A stretch of 64,000 nucleotides of DNA from Parvularcula oceani (GCF_000733125.1 NZ_JPHU01000003.1:124001-188000), one strand, 5' to 3'. Numbered from the stretch's first letter, positions 23,614 to 33,059 are shown. A program made the numbers and translations. Notes: generated by a model from the sequence alone, not told the origin.

Positions 23614-24867
23614 TCAGCCGCCCGCCGGGCCCGTGGCGGTGCGGGTCGCCATGCGCGCGCCGAAATAATCGTCGATTCCGTCGGCGACCGCCGTCATCGC
23701 CGTGCGCCGCCAGCGGGCCGAACGCAGATTCGCCTCGTCCTCCGGGTTCGAGATGAAGGCCATCTCGAAGAGGACCGCCGGCACGTCGGGCGCCAGCAGG
23801 ACTTTCAGTCCCGCCTTGCGGTGCGTGTTGTTGATCATGGGCACCGTGCCCTGCAGCTCGTCGATCAGCGCGGCGGCGAGGCGTCCGGATTCGTTCTGCG
23901 TCGTGGAATTGGCGAGATCGAACAGGATCGCGCCGACATCCTGCTCGTCCTCGCTCAGCGCGACGTCGTAGAGATGGAAGTCGCCGGACCGCTTGATCTC
24001 CCGCGCCATGCGCGCCGAGCGCTTCTCGGACAGGGTATAGACCGAGGCCCCGCGAAGGTCCGGATCGTCATGCGCGTCGGCATGGAGCGACAAGAAGAGG
24101 TCCGCGCGCCGGCGCCGGGCCAGCTCGATCCGCTCCTCGTGATCGACATAGCTGTCATCCTCGCGGGTCAGCACGACCTCATAGCCCCGCGCCGTCAGGA
24201 TCGTGGACAGCGCCTTCGCCGCCTCCAGCGTGGCGACCTCTTCGGGATGCCCGCTCGCGCCGGAGGCGCCCGGATCGTGGCCGCCATGGCCCGGATCGAT
24301 GACGATGACCTTGGCGTCGCGGGCCGAGAGGGCGATCGCGGGCGGTTGCCGCTCCGGCTTCAGGGTCGGGCTCGGGGCCAGCTCCGCCTCGGCCGCGGCC
24401 AGGCGCTGGGCGATGGGTCCGTCCGAATGCGCTTCGGGAACCGCCTTGGCGAAGACCGAAGGCTCGACACCCTCGAGGTCGATGACGAGGCGGTAATGCG
24501 CGACATCGCCCGCGGGCGGCAGCACGAAGCTGCGCACGGGCAGGGCCGGCTCGTCCAGCGTCAGCACGGCGCCGCCATCGGTCGCGCGATAGCGCGTGAC
24601 CACGCCGACGCCCTCGCCCTCGGCGACGGCGAAGGTGGCGCCGTGGATGGCGACGGCGATGTGCTCGCCTACGCGCGCTTCGACGGCGAAGGCCGGACGG
24701 GCATCCATGTCGAAGACGATTCGCGTCTGCCCCTTGGCGTCGACGCCAAGGCGGACCGCCTCGACATGCGGCTCCGTCGCCGCCTCCTCCGCGAAGGCGA
24801 GAACGCCCCACAGGGAAAAGACCAGCACCGGCCAGAACGCCGCAGCCCGTCGCCATGTCAGTGCCAT
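23614..24867 (-). CDS. amiC: N-acetylmuramoyl-L-alanine amidase
   Basis: 417 residues: signal peptide, an AMIN-type targeting domain (about 30-150), a low-complexity linker, and a zinc-dependent Amidase_3 domain opening with VIDPGHGGHDPGASG and including LSLHADAH and FEMAFISNPEDE. It removes peptide stems from glycan strands, typically at septation. A perfect CtrA box lies 88 bases upstream, making cell-cycle control plausible. It is followed by mrcA. Confidence 0.92.
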   Translation of the reverse strand: MALTWRRAAAFWPVLVFSLWGVLAFAEEAATEPHVEAVRLGVDAKGQTRIVFDMDARPAFAVEARVGEHIAVAIHGATFAVAEGEGVGVVTRYRATDGGAVLTLDEPALPVRSFVLPPAGDVAHYRLVIDLEGVEPSVFAKAVPEAHSDGPIAQRLAAAEAELAPSPTLKPERQPPAIALSARDAKVIVIDPGHGGHDPGASGASGHPEEVATLEAAKALSTILTARGYEVVLTREDDSYVDHEERIELARRRRADLFLSLHADAHDDPDLRGASVYTLSEKRSARMAREIKRSGDFHLYDVALSEDEQDVGAILFDLANSTTQNESGRLAAALIDELQGTVPMINNTHRKAGLKVLLAPDVPAVLFEMAFISNPEDEANLRSARWRRTAMTAVADGIDDYFGARMATRTATGPAGG

Positions 24868-24954
24868 CGCGTCACCACCCTCCCGCCGTCACCGCTTCGC
24901 ATCCTGATGGCAAAGCGGGCGCGGTTTGACCAGCCAATGCTGCCCGCCCGGCCG

Positions 24955-24970
24955 TTAACGACGCGTTAAC
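24955..24970. promoter_or_regulatory. CtrA binding site (TTAA-N7-TTAAC)
   Basis: TTAA (24955-24958), seven bases (CGACGCG), TTAA-C (24966-24970). It reads TTAA-N7-TTAAC on both strands because it is near palindromic (GTTAACgacgcGTTAAC). It sits 85 bases before amiC and 415 before rne. This is the only full match I found in the window. Confidence 0.75.
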
Positions 24971-25205
24971 CTTGCACCGAGGCGGTTGCGGGGCGAAAGG
25001 GGAAAAGCGGACAGACCGCGAGCATCGCTTGTCGCGCCCGCCGCTTTCCTGCACAGTGCACCGGCCGGAGCGCGATATTCGCCTCCTGCCGCGCCGGAGG
25101 CTTCCCCGGCCGGCCCTTCGCCCAGCGGCGCTCCCGTAGCGCATTGCTGCCAGGCGGGGCGAAAGGAAGCGGCAATTCGGGAGCGGTCCGCTCCCACCTC
25201 ATCAT

Positions 25206-25234
25206 CCCCCTTGGGGGCATCGCCCCTCAGGGGC
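25206..25234 (+). promoter_or_regulatory. Overlapping alternative hairpins in the rne leader
   Basis: CCCCC/GGGGG (25206-25217), GGGGC/GCCCC (25213-25226) and GCCCC/GGGGC (25222-25234) overlap, so only one or two can form at once. They lie about 150-180 bases before the rne start. An RNase E-sensed autoregulatory switch is an inference. Confidence 0.35.
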
Positions 25235-25384
25235 TGTTTGGAACCGAAGCTATGGCGCCTGCCGCCCTCACTCTCACCGCCGCCACCGCCGCAGGCTCCG
25301 CCTGCCGCCGGGTCAGCGCGCGCGTGGGGGCCGGCACCGAGCTTCCTTCGCCCGGCGCGACAGCGCGCCGGGGAGCGAGAATTC

Positions 25385-28300
25385 ATGTCAAAGAAGATGC
25401 TGATCGATGCCAGCCACCCGGAAGAGACCCGTGTGTCGGTTCTCTCCGGCGGCAAGGTCGAGGACTTCGACTTCGAGTCGCTGTCGCGCAAGCCGCTTAG
25501 AGGCAATATCTACCTGGCCCGCATCACGCGGGTCGAACCCTCCCTCCAGGCCGCCTTCGTCGAATATGGCGGCAACCGCCACGGCTTCCTGGCCTTCAAC
25601 GAGATCCATCCGGACTACTACCAGATTCCCGTCTCCGACCGCGAGGTCCTGCGCAAGGCCGAGGCGCTGGAAGCGGAACTCGCCGAGGCGCTCGCGGCGC
25701 TGGCCGGCGACGAGAATGACGAGGTCGATCTCGACGAGGACGATGACGGCCTGCGCGCCGTAGAGGACGACGTTCCCGAAGAGGACGACGCCGGCGACGA
25801 AGAGCCCGACGAGGAAGAAGAGGAAGAAGAGCGCGAGACGCCGCCCGAAGAGGGCGAGCGCCGCGACGATGCGGAGCGCCCGGCCGATTACGCCGGAGAG
25901 GACTCCGCGGAGGATGCCGGCTGGCACGCCATCGAGGAAGACGAGATCGCGAGCCTTCCCGAAGAGGAGGCCGAGCACACTCCCGGCGAGGACACCGAAT
26001 CCGCTTCGAGCGCCGCACTGCGCACCGACGAGGCGACGAGCACCGCGCAGGCCGCCGCCGAGACGGCCGAGGACGGCGATGCGCCCGAGGCGCAGGCCAA
26101 GGGGTCCGGCGAGACCGGCGCAGAGGCCGCCGAGACGGCCCGGAACGACGCTCAGGACGCCGCTCAGGCCCGCAGCGCGGCGGACGATGACGAAAGCGGC
26201 GACAGCGAGGACGGGGACGAATCCCAGAGCAAGCCGCGCCGCCGCCGGCGCCGCGGCGGCCGCGGTCGCGGCAAGAAGGCCGAGGCCGGCGCCGGGGACG
26301 GCGAAGCCGCCGAAGACCGCAAGGACGAGGACACGTCTTCGGACGATGACGCGGAGACCGCCTCGAAAGCCAAGTCCGAACCCCGGACCGACGCGAAGGC
26401 CGACACGAAGACCGAGGATCCCCGGGCCAAGGAGATCGCCGAGCTCGAACGGCGCTATGAGGATGCCAAGCGCGACCGCGCGCGGCTGCTGCGCAATTAC
26501 CGCATCCAGGAAGTGATCAAGCGCCGCCAGATCATGCTGGTCCAGGCGGTCAAGGAAGAGCGCGGAAACAAGGGCGCGGCGCTCACCACCTATCTCAGCC
26601 TGGCGGGGCGCTATGGCGTCCTCATGCCGAACACGGCGCGCGGCGGCGGCGTCAGCCGCAAGATTTCCAACGCCTCCGATCGCAAGCGCCTTCGCAAGGC
26701 GATGAGCGAGATGGACATCCCGACCGGGATGGGCCTCATCATCCGGACCGCCGGCGCCAAGCGCACCAAGGCCGAGATCAAGCGCGATTACGACTACCTC
26801 TCGCGCCTGTGGGAGACGATCCGCGACAAGACCCTGAAATCGGTCGCGCCCTGCCTGATCTACGAAGAGGCGAGCCTCATCAAGCGCGCCATTCGCGACC
26901 TCTACGACAAGGACACGGACGCGGTCCTGGTCCAGGGCGAGGAGGGCTATCGCGAGGCGAAGGACTTCATGAAAATGCTCATGCCGTCCCACGCCAAGAA
27001 CGTGCAGCCCTATCGCGACGAGGTGCCGCTCTTCCTGAAATATCACGTCGAGCAGCAGCTCGACGAAATGTACCAGCCCACGGTCAAGCTGAAATCGGGC
27101 GGCTATCTCGTCATCCAGCAGACCGAGGCGCTGGTCTCGATCGACGTGAACTCGGGCAAGGCCACCAAGGAGCGCAATGTCGAGGCGACGGCGCTCAAGA
27201 CCAATCTCGAGGCCGCCGCAGAGGTGGCGCGCCAGTGCCGCCTGCGCGACCTCGCCGGTCTCGTCGTGATCGACTTCATCGACATGGAGGAGAACAAGAA
27301 CAACCGCGCGGTCGAGAAGAAGCTCAAGGACGCGATGAAGACCGACCGGGCGCGGATCCAGCTCGGCTCGATCTCGAATTTTGGCCTGCTCGAATTCTCC
27401 CGTCAGCGGCGCCGCTCCGGCATCGTCGACGGGACGACACGCCAATGCCCGCTCTGCGAAGGCTCAGGCGCGATCCGGTCTGTCGAGATGGCGGCGCTGC
27501 GCATCCTGCGCTCGGTCGAGGAAGAGGCGATCAAGGGCAAGGCCGGCGTGATCGCGGTCGACACGTCGATGGATGTCGCGCTCTACATCCTCAACCAGAA
27601 GCGCGACTGGCTGAACCGGATCGAGGCCACTTACGGCCTGTCGGTCGAGGTGACGGGCGACGCGCACAAGAACGGCGACCAGTACGACATCTCCAGCCGC
27701 GGCGAGCCGCAGGCGCCCCAATCCCTCCGCCAGGCGCAGCGGGAGGAACTGGTCACGCTCGATGACGAGGAGCGGGAGCCCGAGGGCCGCAAGACCGAGA
27801 CCCGCAAGGCCGAGGATCGCAAGGCCGAGGATCGCAAGGAGGCCGCTCCCCAGGCGGACGAGGCCGACCGCGAGGAGCGGACCGAGAAGAAAGCGTCCGA
27901 CGACGAGGACGAGCAGAAGCCGCGCAAGCGCCGCCGCCGCGGCCGCCGGGGCGGCCGGCGCAACCGGCGCTCGGATGAAGGCGACAACGAAGAGGTGAAC
28001 GCCGCCTCCGGTGACGGGAAAAACGAGGACGAGTCCGCCAAGGCGAAGGAAAAGCCTGCCAAGACCGCCGACACGCCTTCAGAGGCGAAACCGCCGAAAG
28101 CCGCCGAGGCGACCGATGGCGAAGCCGAGGCCACGGCGCAGAGCTATCGGGACGTGAATCCGCAGGAAGCGGCTCCCGCAGCGCCCCAGGAGGAAGAGGC
28201 GGCTTCTCCGAAGACGCCGGCCGAAGCGGCCGAAGCCTCCGGATCCGGCGAGGAGAAGACGGATGCGGAGCCCGCTCCCGCGTCTCCCATGCCGACGCTC

Positions 28301-28456
28301 GCGCCCGAGGGCGAGGCGAAGCCCGCAGAACCGGCAGAGGCCGCCGAACCCGCCGAGCCCGCTTCTCGGGATGCCGCGGACACGCCGCAGCCCGAAGAGG
28401 CCAAGCCCGAAGGGCCCAAGCGCGGCGGATGGTGGCAGCGGGCGCTCGGCCGCTGA
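25385..28456 (+). CDS. rne: Ribonuclease E
   Basis: 1023 residues from MSKKMLIDASHPEETRVSV. The S1 RNA-binding domain begins GNIYLARITRVEPSLQAAFVEYG and is interrupted by a ~260-residue acidic insert (about 108-365) that contains an Arg-rich patch at about 283-298. Downstream are the catalytic aspartates in VSIDVNSG (about 585) and VVIDFIDM (about 628), and the zinc-link CPLC (about 685) of the tetramer. The C-terminal tail is disordered and acidic with a second Arg-rich patch at about 845-862, typical of a degradosome scaffold. An in-frame extension upstream of the ATG is GC-rich, unlike any known start, and is rejected. Confidence 0.95.
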   Translation: MSKKMLIDASHPEETRVSVLSGGKVEDFDFESLSRKPLRGNIYLARITRVEPSLQAAFVEYGGNRHGFLAFNEIHPDYYQIPVSDREVLRKAEALEAELAEALAALAGDENDEVDLDEDDDGLRAVEDDVPEEDDAGDEEPDEEEEEEERETPPEEGERRDDAERPADYAGEDSAEDAGWHAIEEDEIASLPEEEAEHTPGEDTESASSAALRTDEATSTAQAAAETAEDGDAPEAQAKGSGETGAEAAETARNDAQDAAQARSAADDDESGDSEDGDESQSKPRRRRRRGGRGRGKKAEAGAGDGEAAEDRKDEDTSSDDDAETASKAKSEPRTDAKADTKTEDPRAKEIAELERRYEDAKRDRARLLRNYRIQEVIKRRQIMLVQAVKEERGNKGAALTTYLSLAGRYGVLMPNTARGGGVSRKISNASDRKRLRKAMSEMDIPTGMGLIIRTAGAKRTKAEIKRDYDYLSRLWETIRDKTLKSVAPCLIYEEASLIKRAIRDLYDKDTDAVLVQGEEGYREAKDFMKMLMPSHAKNVQPYRDEVPLFLKYHVEQQLDEMYQPTVKLKSGGYLVIQQTEALVSIDVNSGKATKERNVEATALKTNLEAAAEVARQCRLRDLAGLVVIDFIDMEENKNNRAVEKKLKDAMKTDRARIQLGSISNFGLLEFSRQRRRSGIVDGTTRQCPLCEGSGAIRSVEMAALRILRSVEEEAIKGKAGVIAVDTSMDVALYILNQKRDWLNRIEATYGLSVEVTGDAHKNGDQYDISSRGEPQAPQSLRQAQREELVTLDDEEREPEGRKTETRKAEDRKAEDRKEAAPQADEADREERTEKKASDDEDEQKPRKRRRRGRRGGRRNRRSDEGDNEEVNAASGDGKNEDESAKAKEKPAKTADTPSEAKPPKAAEATDGEAEATAQSYRDVNPQEAAPAAPQEEEAASPKTPAEAAEASGSGEEKTDAEPAPASPMPTLAPEGEAKPAEPAEAAEPAEPASRDAADTPQPEEAKPEGPKRGGWWQRALGR

Positions 28457-28471
28457 CCTCACGCCGCCTGT

Positions 28472-28500
28472 CCGGAGGAGGCGCCCCCTCCTCCGGCCTT
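28472..28500 (+). terminator. Stem-loop after rne
   Basis: CCGGAGGAGG and CCTCCTCCGG form a perfect 10-bp stem with a 5-base loop, followed by CCTT. The T-run is short, so a Rho-independent terminator is only probable. Confidence 0.5.
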
Positions 28501-28574
28501 GCCCGATCGTCACGCCCGCGCCACGCTGAGCGATGCTAGGGACCATCGGAAGTGACGGAGGAGCGCGCGCGATC

Positions 28575-29936
28575 ATGGCCACACGCGGTTGGAAAGCTCT
28601 CGCCTGGGCGATGGCGGCGGCCTGTTTCGCCCTCGCCCAGGCGCAGGCCCAGATGTTGCTGCGGGATGCCGAGATCGAGCAGTGGCTGCGCGATTACGCC
28701 GAGCCGCTCATGGATGTCGCGGGCGTCCCGGCCGAAGGGATCGACATCCTCCTGATCGGCGATCCGTCGGTCAACGCTTTCGCCGGTCCCGGCATCATGG
28801 GCATGCACACCGGCACGATCACCACCGCCGACACGCCGAACGAGGTCGAGGGCGTGCTGGCGCACGAGGTCGGCCACCTCGCCGGCGCACACGCCGTCAG
28901 GGGACAGGAGGCGATGGCCAAGGCCTCCCGCCCCGCCATGCTGAGCCTCGTCCTCGGCGCCGCCCTCATCGCGGCGGGCGCGCCGCCCGAGGCAGGCATG
29001 GCCGCGGCCGGCCTCGGCCAGTCCGTCGGCATCGGCAACTACCTCGCCTACAGCCAGGGGCAGGAATCGGCGGCCGACCAGGCCGGCGCCGGCTATCTCG
29101 AGGCCGTCGGCAGCTCCGGCGAAGGCCTCGTGACCTTTTTCGGCAAGCTGCAGAACCGCCAGCTCCTGACCTCCCGCCGCATCGACCCCTACATGCAGAC
29201 GCACCCGCTCGCGACGCGACGCATGGCGATGCTCCGCGACCGCGTGGCGGCGATGGAGCATTACGGGGAGGAGGACAGCCCGGAGGAGATCGAGCGCCTC
29301 AGAATGATCCAGGCCAAGATCAACGGCTTCATGCAGGGCCCGCAGACGACGCTGCGGCGCTATCCCCTGCGCGATCAATCCGCCCCTGCCCGCTATGCGC
29401 GGGCCGTCGCCTATTACCGCGCCTCCGACCTCGAAAAGGCGCAACGCGAGATCGACCGGCTGATCGAGGAAGAGCCTGACAACCCCTTCTTCCAGGAGCT
29501 CAAGGGCCAGATGCTGTTCGAGCATGGCCGCGTCGCCGAGGCGGTCGCCCCGCACCGCCAATCCGTCGCTCTCGGCCCGCAATACGCGCTTCTCAAGATC
29601 AACCTCGCCCGCGCGCTCGTCGCGACCGAGAAGCCGGAGGCCGTGCAGGAGGCGATCGGCCTTCTCAACGTCGCGCTCGAAATGGAGCCGGACAATGCCT
29701 TCGGCTGGACCGAGCTTGCGCGCGCCCATGCCCGCCAGGGGCGGACGGACCTCGCCAGCCTCGCCCAGGCCGAAGCCGATTTCGCGCGCGGCGACCTGCC
29801 CTCGGCTCACCGCTTCGCCACCCGGGCGAGAGACGATCTGGAGGCTGGAACTCCCGAACATCAACAGGCGCTCGACATTCTGAACGCGAGCGAAGACGCA
29901 GCCCGCAAGGCGCGCCGCCACGGTCGCCGCGGCTGA
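28575..29936 (+). CDS. M48 metalloprotease with C-terminal TPR repeats (BepA-like)
   Basis: 453 residues starting at MATRGWKALAW. Signal peptide (about 1-26), then an M48 peptidase domain with the zinc motif H97-E-V-G-H101, GIMGMHTGTITTA and a downstream E (QESAADQAGAGYLE) as third ligand. Residues about 270-450 are TPR-like helices. The layout matches BepA/YfgC, a periplasmic chaperone-protease for outer-membrane proteins. The next gene, 13 bases away, is a DsbA-like thiol protein, supporting a role in folding or quality control. Confidence 0.88.
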   Translation: MATRGWKALAWAMAAACFALAQAQAQMLLRDAEIEQWLRDYAEPLMDVAGVPAEGIDILLIGDPSVNAFAGPGIMGMHTGTITTADTPNEVEGVLAHEVGHLAGAHAVRGQEAMAKASRPAMLSLVLGAALIAAGAPPEAGMAAAGLGQSVGIGNYLAYSQGQESAADQAGAGYLEAVGSSGEGLVTFFGKLQNRQLLTSRRIDPYMQTHPLATRRMAMLRDRVAAMEHYGEEDSPEEIERLRMIQAKINGFMQGPQTTLRRYPLRDQSAPARYARAVAYYRASDLEKAQREIDRLIEEEPDNPFFQELKGQMLFEHGRVAEAVAPHRQSVALGPQYALLKINLARALVATEKPEAVQEAIGLLNVALEMEPDNAFGWTELARAHARQGRTDLASLAQAEADFARGDLPSAHRFATRARDDLEAGTPEHQQALDILNASEDAARKARRHGRRG

Positions 29937-29949
29937 CAGGAGACTCCCG

Positions 29950-30720
29950 ATGAAACGTTTCGCCCTGGCCGCCGTCGCGGCCGCGCCTCTCGCTGCGGCC
30001 TTCGCCCTGATGCCCTCGACCGGCCAGGAGGAACAGGGCCTGAGCCGGGCCGAGATCGAGGCGGTCATCCGCGACTACATCCTCGCCAATCCGGAGGTCA
30101 TCCTCGAATCGGTCGGCAATTATCAGGCCGACGAGCAGCGGACGGCCGCGCTCATCGCCGAGGAGGCGGCGCGCCGCCACCTGCCGACGCTGATCTCCGG
30201 CGAGGCCGGGCATGCCATGGGCGCATCCCCCGCCGAGGCGGACGTCGTCGTCGTCGAGTTCTTCGACTATCATTGCGGCTTCTGCCGCAGGGCGGCGGAT
30301 TACGTTCTCGGCCTCACCGGTGAGGACGGCGTCCGGGTGGTCTTCCAGGATCTGCCGATCCTGCGCGAGGAGAGCCGCACCGCCGCGCTCGCCGGGCTCG
30401 CGGCAGCGGATGCCGGCCGCTATGAAGAGATGCACCGTGCGCTGATGAACACCGCCGGCACCCTAGACCGCGACCGGCTGAAGAAAGTCGCCCGCCGGGC
30501 CGGAGCCGGAAACAGCGTCGAAGCGGCCCTCGATGACCGGGCCATGAGGGCGCAACTGGCCGGAAAAATCGAGCTGTCTACGGAAATCGCCGCGGACCTC
30601 GGCATCCAGGGCACGCCGGCCTTCATCGTCGCTTCGCCCGACGGGAAACGGATCCGTCTCGTCCCCGGCTACGACCCCGAAGCGGTAACTGAAGCGATCG
30701 AAACGGTTCGCGCACGCTGA
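29950..30720 (+). CDS. DsbA-family thioredoxin-fold protein (Com1/ScsC-like)
   Basis: 256 residues with an N-terminal signal segment, a helical dimerisation-like region (about 30-90: LSRAEIEAVIRDYILANPEVI), then the DSBA thioredoxin fold with active-site C109-G-F-C112 (YHCGFCRR). Late cis-Pro motif QGTPAFIV. The N-terminal region matches the disulfide isomerase group (Com1/ScsC). It should act in the periplasm and is translated with a good AGGAG. Oxidase versus isomerase activity cannot be told from sequence. Confidence 0.85.
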   Translation: MKRFALAAVAAAPLAAAFALMPSTGQEEQGLSRAEIEAVIRDYILANPEVILESVGNYQADEQRTAALIAEEAARRHLPTLISGEAGHAMGASPAEADVVVVEFFDYHCGFCRRAADYVLGLTGEDGVRVVFQDLPILREESRTAALAGLAAADAGRYEEMHRALMNTAGTLDRDRLKKVARRAGAGNSVEAALDDRAMRAQLAGKIELSTEIAADLGIQGTPAFIVASPDGKRIRLVPGYDPEAVTEAIETVRAR

Positions 30721-30764
30721 TTGTCCCGCGCATCGAGTGCCGGCGCTTTACACATCCCGAGAGA

Positions 30765-30793
30765 GGCGCCCGGCCGCAGCCGGGCGCCTTTCC
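30765..30793 (+). terminator. Intrinsic terminator after the DsbA-like gene
   Basis: GGCGCCCGGC and GCCGGGCGCC form a perfect 10-bp stem with a CGCA loop followed by TTTCCTC. It separates the plus-strand operon from the converging S9 peptidase, whose stop codon (30794-30796) it directly abuts. Confidence 0.8.
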
Positions 30794-32797
30794 TCATTTC
30801 ATCTCGCAGTCATCCGCAAGGAAGCCCTCAATCGCCGCAAGAGTCTCCTCGTGCTGCTCGGGCCACCACGGAAGGCTGTGCGGCATGTCGTCGACCACGA
30901 GCAGTTCCGCGTCCACTCTGTCCTTCACGCGATCATAAAAGTCCTTCGCGTGGAAGAGCGGTACACGGACATCGCGATCCCCGTGATAGATGAGGATCGG
31001 GATGTTGGCCTTGTCCGCGTTTTCGAGCGGGTCCATGCCGCGCACGGTCCGCCCTTGGAGGATGCGCTGAAGCCTGTTGTCGCTCCAGCCCCGGCCAATC
31101 CGCTCGAGGTTGGAGACGCCCGCTCCGGCAATCGCGCAGCGGAAGGGGCCGTCCTCCCGAACCGTCGCCGCCATGGCCGCGAAGCCGCCATAGGAATAGC
31201 CGAAGATGGCGATCCGATCCGGATCGGCGATGCCCTGCTCGACGAGCCATTGCGCCCCGTCATCCTTGTCGTCCTGCATGGCGAGGCCCCATTGGGCATC
31301 TCCGGCCAGCCAGAGATCCCGGCCCCAGCCCGTGCTGCCGCGATATTGCGGCTGCAGCACCGCATAGCCGCGCGTTGCCAGGAATTGCGGCCATCCTGTG
31401 CCGTCCCAGCCCGCCGTGTCGCGCGCCCAAGGACCGCCATGGGGCAGGACCACCGCCGGAAGCGGCGTATCGCTACCGGGCTCAAAGCCTTTGGGCAACG
31501 TCAGGAAGCCGGGAATTTCCTGCCCGTCGCGTGCCGTATAGTAGACGAGGTCCGTCTTCCGCAGATCCTCCGTCTCAATCCAGGGCCGTTCATTGCCGAG
31601 CGTCTGCACCGCCTTGCGGTCGATGAGCAGGTGATAACCCGGCGGGTTGGCGGAACTCGAGGTCTCGAAGAGGATTTTGGAGAGATCGTCGGTGTAGTCG
31701 ATCACGCCGACATTCTGCCCAGGGAAGGCGGCTTCCACACCAGCCATCATGCTGTCCCATTCCGGATCGACCCAATAAGTCTTTCCGGTGTCAGCCATGT
31801 AGCGGAAGCCGAGGAGCTTTCCGAAATCGGCTTCTCGGCGGCTGAGCACGACACCGGAGGCCTCGAACTTGTCGAGGGCGAAGAGGGCCTCGTCGCTGAA
31901 GCTGCGGGCGACCGGATCGTAGAAGTAGACGTCGGCCGTGTCCGAGAACTTGTCGGTCACGACGTAGTAGTTGCCGCTCTGCTCGTCGCGTCCGACGACG
32001 GAGACGGTGTAGCGGTCGCGCGCGCTTGAGGTGAGCGGGTCGTGAACGTTGAATTCTCCGGTCGCGTCGTCGCGGATGAGCACCTGGAACTGGTAGTCGC
32101 CGTTCGCGGGCTCGGTCCGCGCCTTGACCAGGAGCTCGCCGGTCCGCGGATCGAAGAGGTCAGCCGCCTCGCCGCCGCCGGAGCGGTAGATGAGTTCCTC
32201 GGCCCCCGATTTGAGATTGACCCGCACATATTCCGTGACGAAGTTCGCCTGGTTCACGCGCTGCACGATCACGTCGTTCGGATCGAGCGGAAGGTCCTGA
32301 TAGAGCGAGGCCGTCCCCGCCAACTCGAAGCAGCGCTCCGTCGCTTCGCTCACGCCGCGCGTCTTCCGGCTCTTGGTGAACGCCTCGTCGAAGTCGTCCA
32401 TCTCCTTGTCGGTCATGTAGAGCTTGGTGAGGAAGGTCGCCGTCGAGCCGACGGACTTGCCCTCGCCGCATCCTCTCAGAGCACCGGTCCATGCCTGCCG
32501 GCCGCCGACGAAGAGTTTGTCCGCCTTGAGCGCCTGGGCATAGAAGAAGCGCATCCGGTCGTTCGACGGCGTGACGGTCGGCGGGCCGCCCTCTTCGAGG
32601 TCCCAGACCGTCAGCGCCAGCTCCGAGCCCTCGTCGCCGGGCGGCGTGATCAGCCCGACCAGATAGGAGCCGTCGGCCGACATGGTGACGCTGGTGATCG
32701 CCGGCTCGCGCGCCAGATCCTCGATAGGCAGAGGCTCCGCGACCGCTGTGGCGGCCATGGCCCCGACCATCGCCGTCAGGCATGCCTTGAATTTCAT
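30794..32797 (-). CDS. S9-family prolyl oligopeptidase-like secreted peptidase
   Basis: 667 residues. Signal peptide (about 1-20), an N-terminal beta-propeller with repeats of D-G-S-Y-x-V-G-L-I and similar blades, then an alpha/beta hydrolase domain with the nucleophile elbow G-Y-S535-Y-G-G, and a later GDRDVRVPLFHAKDF (Asp) and HSLPWWPEQ (His). It should hydrolyse short peptides (acylaminoacyl or dipeptidyl-type). It lies back to back with a large TonB receptor 356 bases away, suggesting peptide uptake and digestion. Confidence 0.9.
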   Translation of the reverse strand: MKFKACLTAMVGAMAATAVAEPLPIEDLAREPAITSVTMSADGSYLVGLITPPGDEGSELALTVWDLEEGGPPTVTPSNDRMRFFYAQALKADKLFVGGRQAWTGALRGCGEGKSVGSTATFLTKLYMTDKEMDDFDEAFTKSRKTRGVSEATERCFELAGTASLYQDLPLDPNDVIVQRVNQANFVTEYVRVNLKSGAEELIYRSGGGEAADLFDPRTGELLVKARTEPANGDYQFQVLIRDDATGEFNVHDPLTSSARDRYTVSVVGRDEQSGNYYVVTDKFSDTADVYFYDPVARSFSDEALFALDKFEASGVVLSRREADFGKLLGFRYMADTGKTYWVDPEWDSMMAGVEAAFPGQNVGVIDYTDDLSKILFETSSSANPPGYHLLIDRKAVQTLGNERPWIETEDLRKTDLVYYTARDGQEIPGFLTLPKGFEPGSDTPLPAVVLPHGGPWARDTAGWDGTGWPQFLATRGYAVLQPQYRGSTGWGRDLWLAGDAQWGLAMQDDKDDGAQWLVEQGIADPDRIAIFGYSYGGFAAMAATVREDGPFRCAIAGAGVSNLERIGRGWSDNRLQRILQGRTVRGMDPLENADKANIPILIYHGDRDVRVPLFHAKDFYDRVKDRVDAELLVVDDMPHSLPWWPEQHEETLAAIEGFLADDCEMK

Positions 32798-33045
32798 AAT
32801 CGTTCTTTCCCGTTCTGCCGGAACGAGCCGCTGCGAATTCCATCCGGAACTGAGCGGCTTGTTCCCCCGCCAGCGCTTAGAAGACAGCCATAGAGGCGCT
32901 CTGGCAAGCGGCAGATCCGTGCTTGCGCAAGATCGGCCTGTTCGTTTGCGGTGGTGGATGGAGGTTGCGGCTGGAAGTGTAGCAGGAGCGTCACACTACG
33001 CTCCAGACTACGGGCGAATCATCCTGATTTGGAACGAACGCCTTG

Positions 33046-33059
33046 CCGTGACATCACGG
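33046..33059. promoter_or_regulatory. 14-bp palindrome, candidate operator
   Basis: CCGTGACATCACGG is a perfect inverted repeat with a 2-base centre. The GTGA/TCAC halves resemble half-sites of dimeric regulators, but the 2-base centre does not fit CRP. A second GTCAC/GTGAC pair follows at 33065-33078. Regulator unknown. Confidence 0.4.

Larger units (their letters stand above)
24868..25384. other. Long divergent regulatory region between amiC and rne
   Basis: 517 bases without a credible gene, holding the amiC promoter, a CtrA box (24955-24970), and what should be a long rne leader with GC hairpins. Short reading frames here have low-complexity, shadow-like translations. A TGCACAGTGCA palindrome occurs near 25050. 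Nothing else recognised. Confidence 0.6.

Noticed and set aside
24986-25384. N-terminal extension of RNase E
   Set aside because: Low-complexity Pro/Ala/Gly translation with no family match; the ATG at 25385 gives the standard start.
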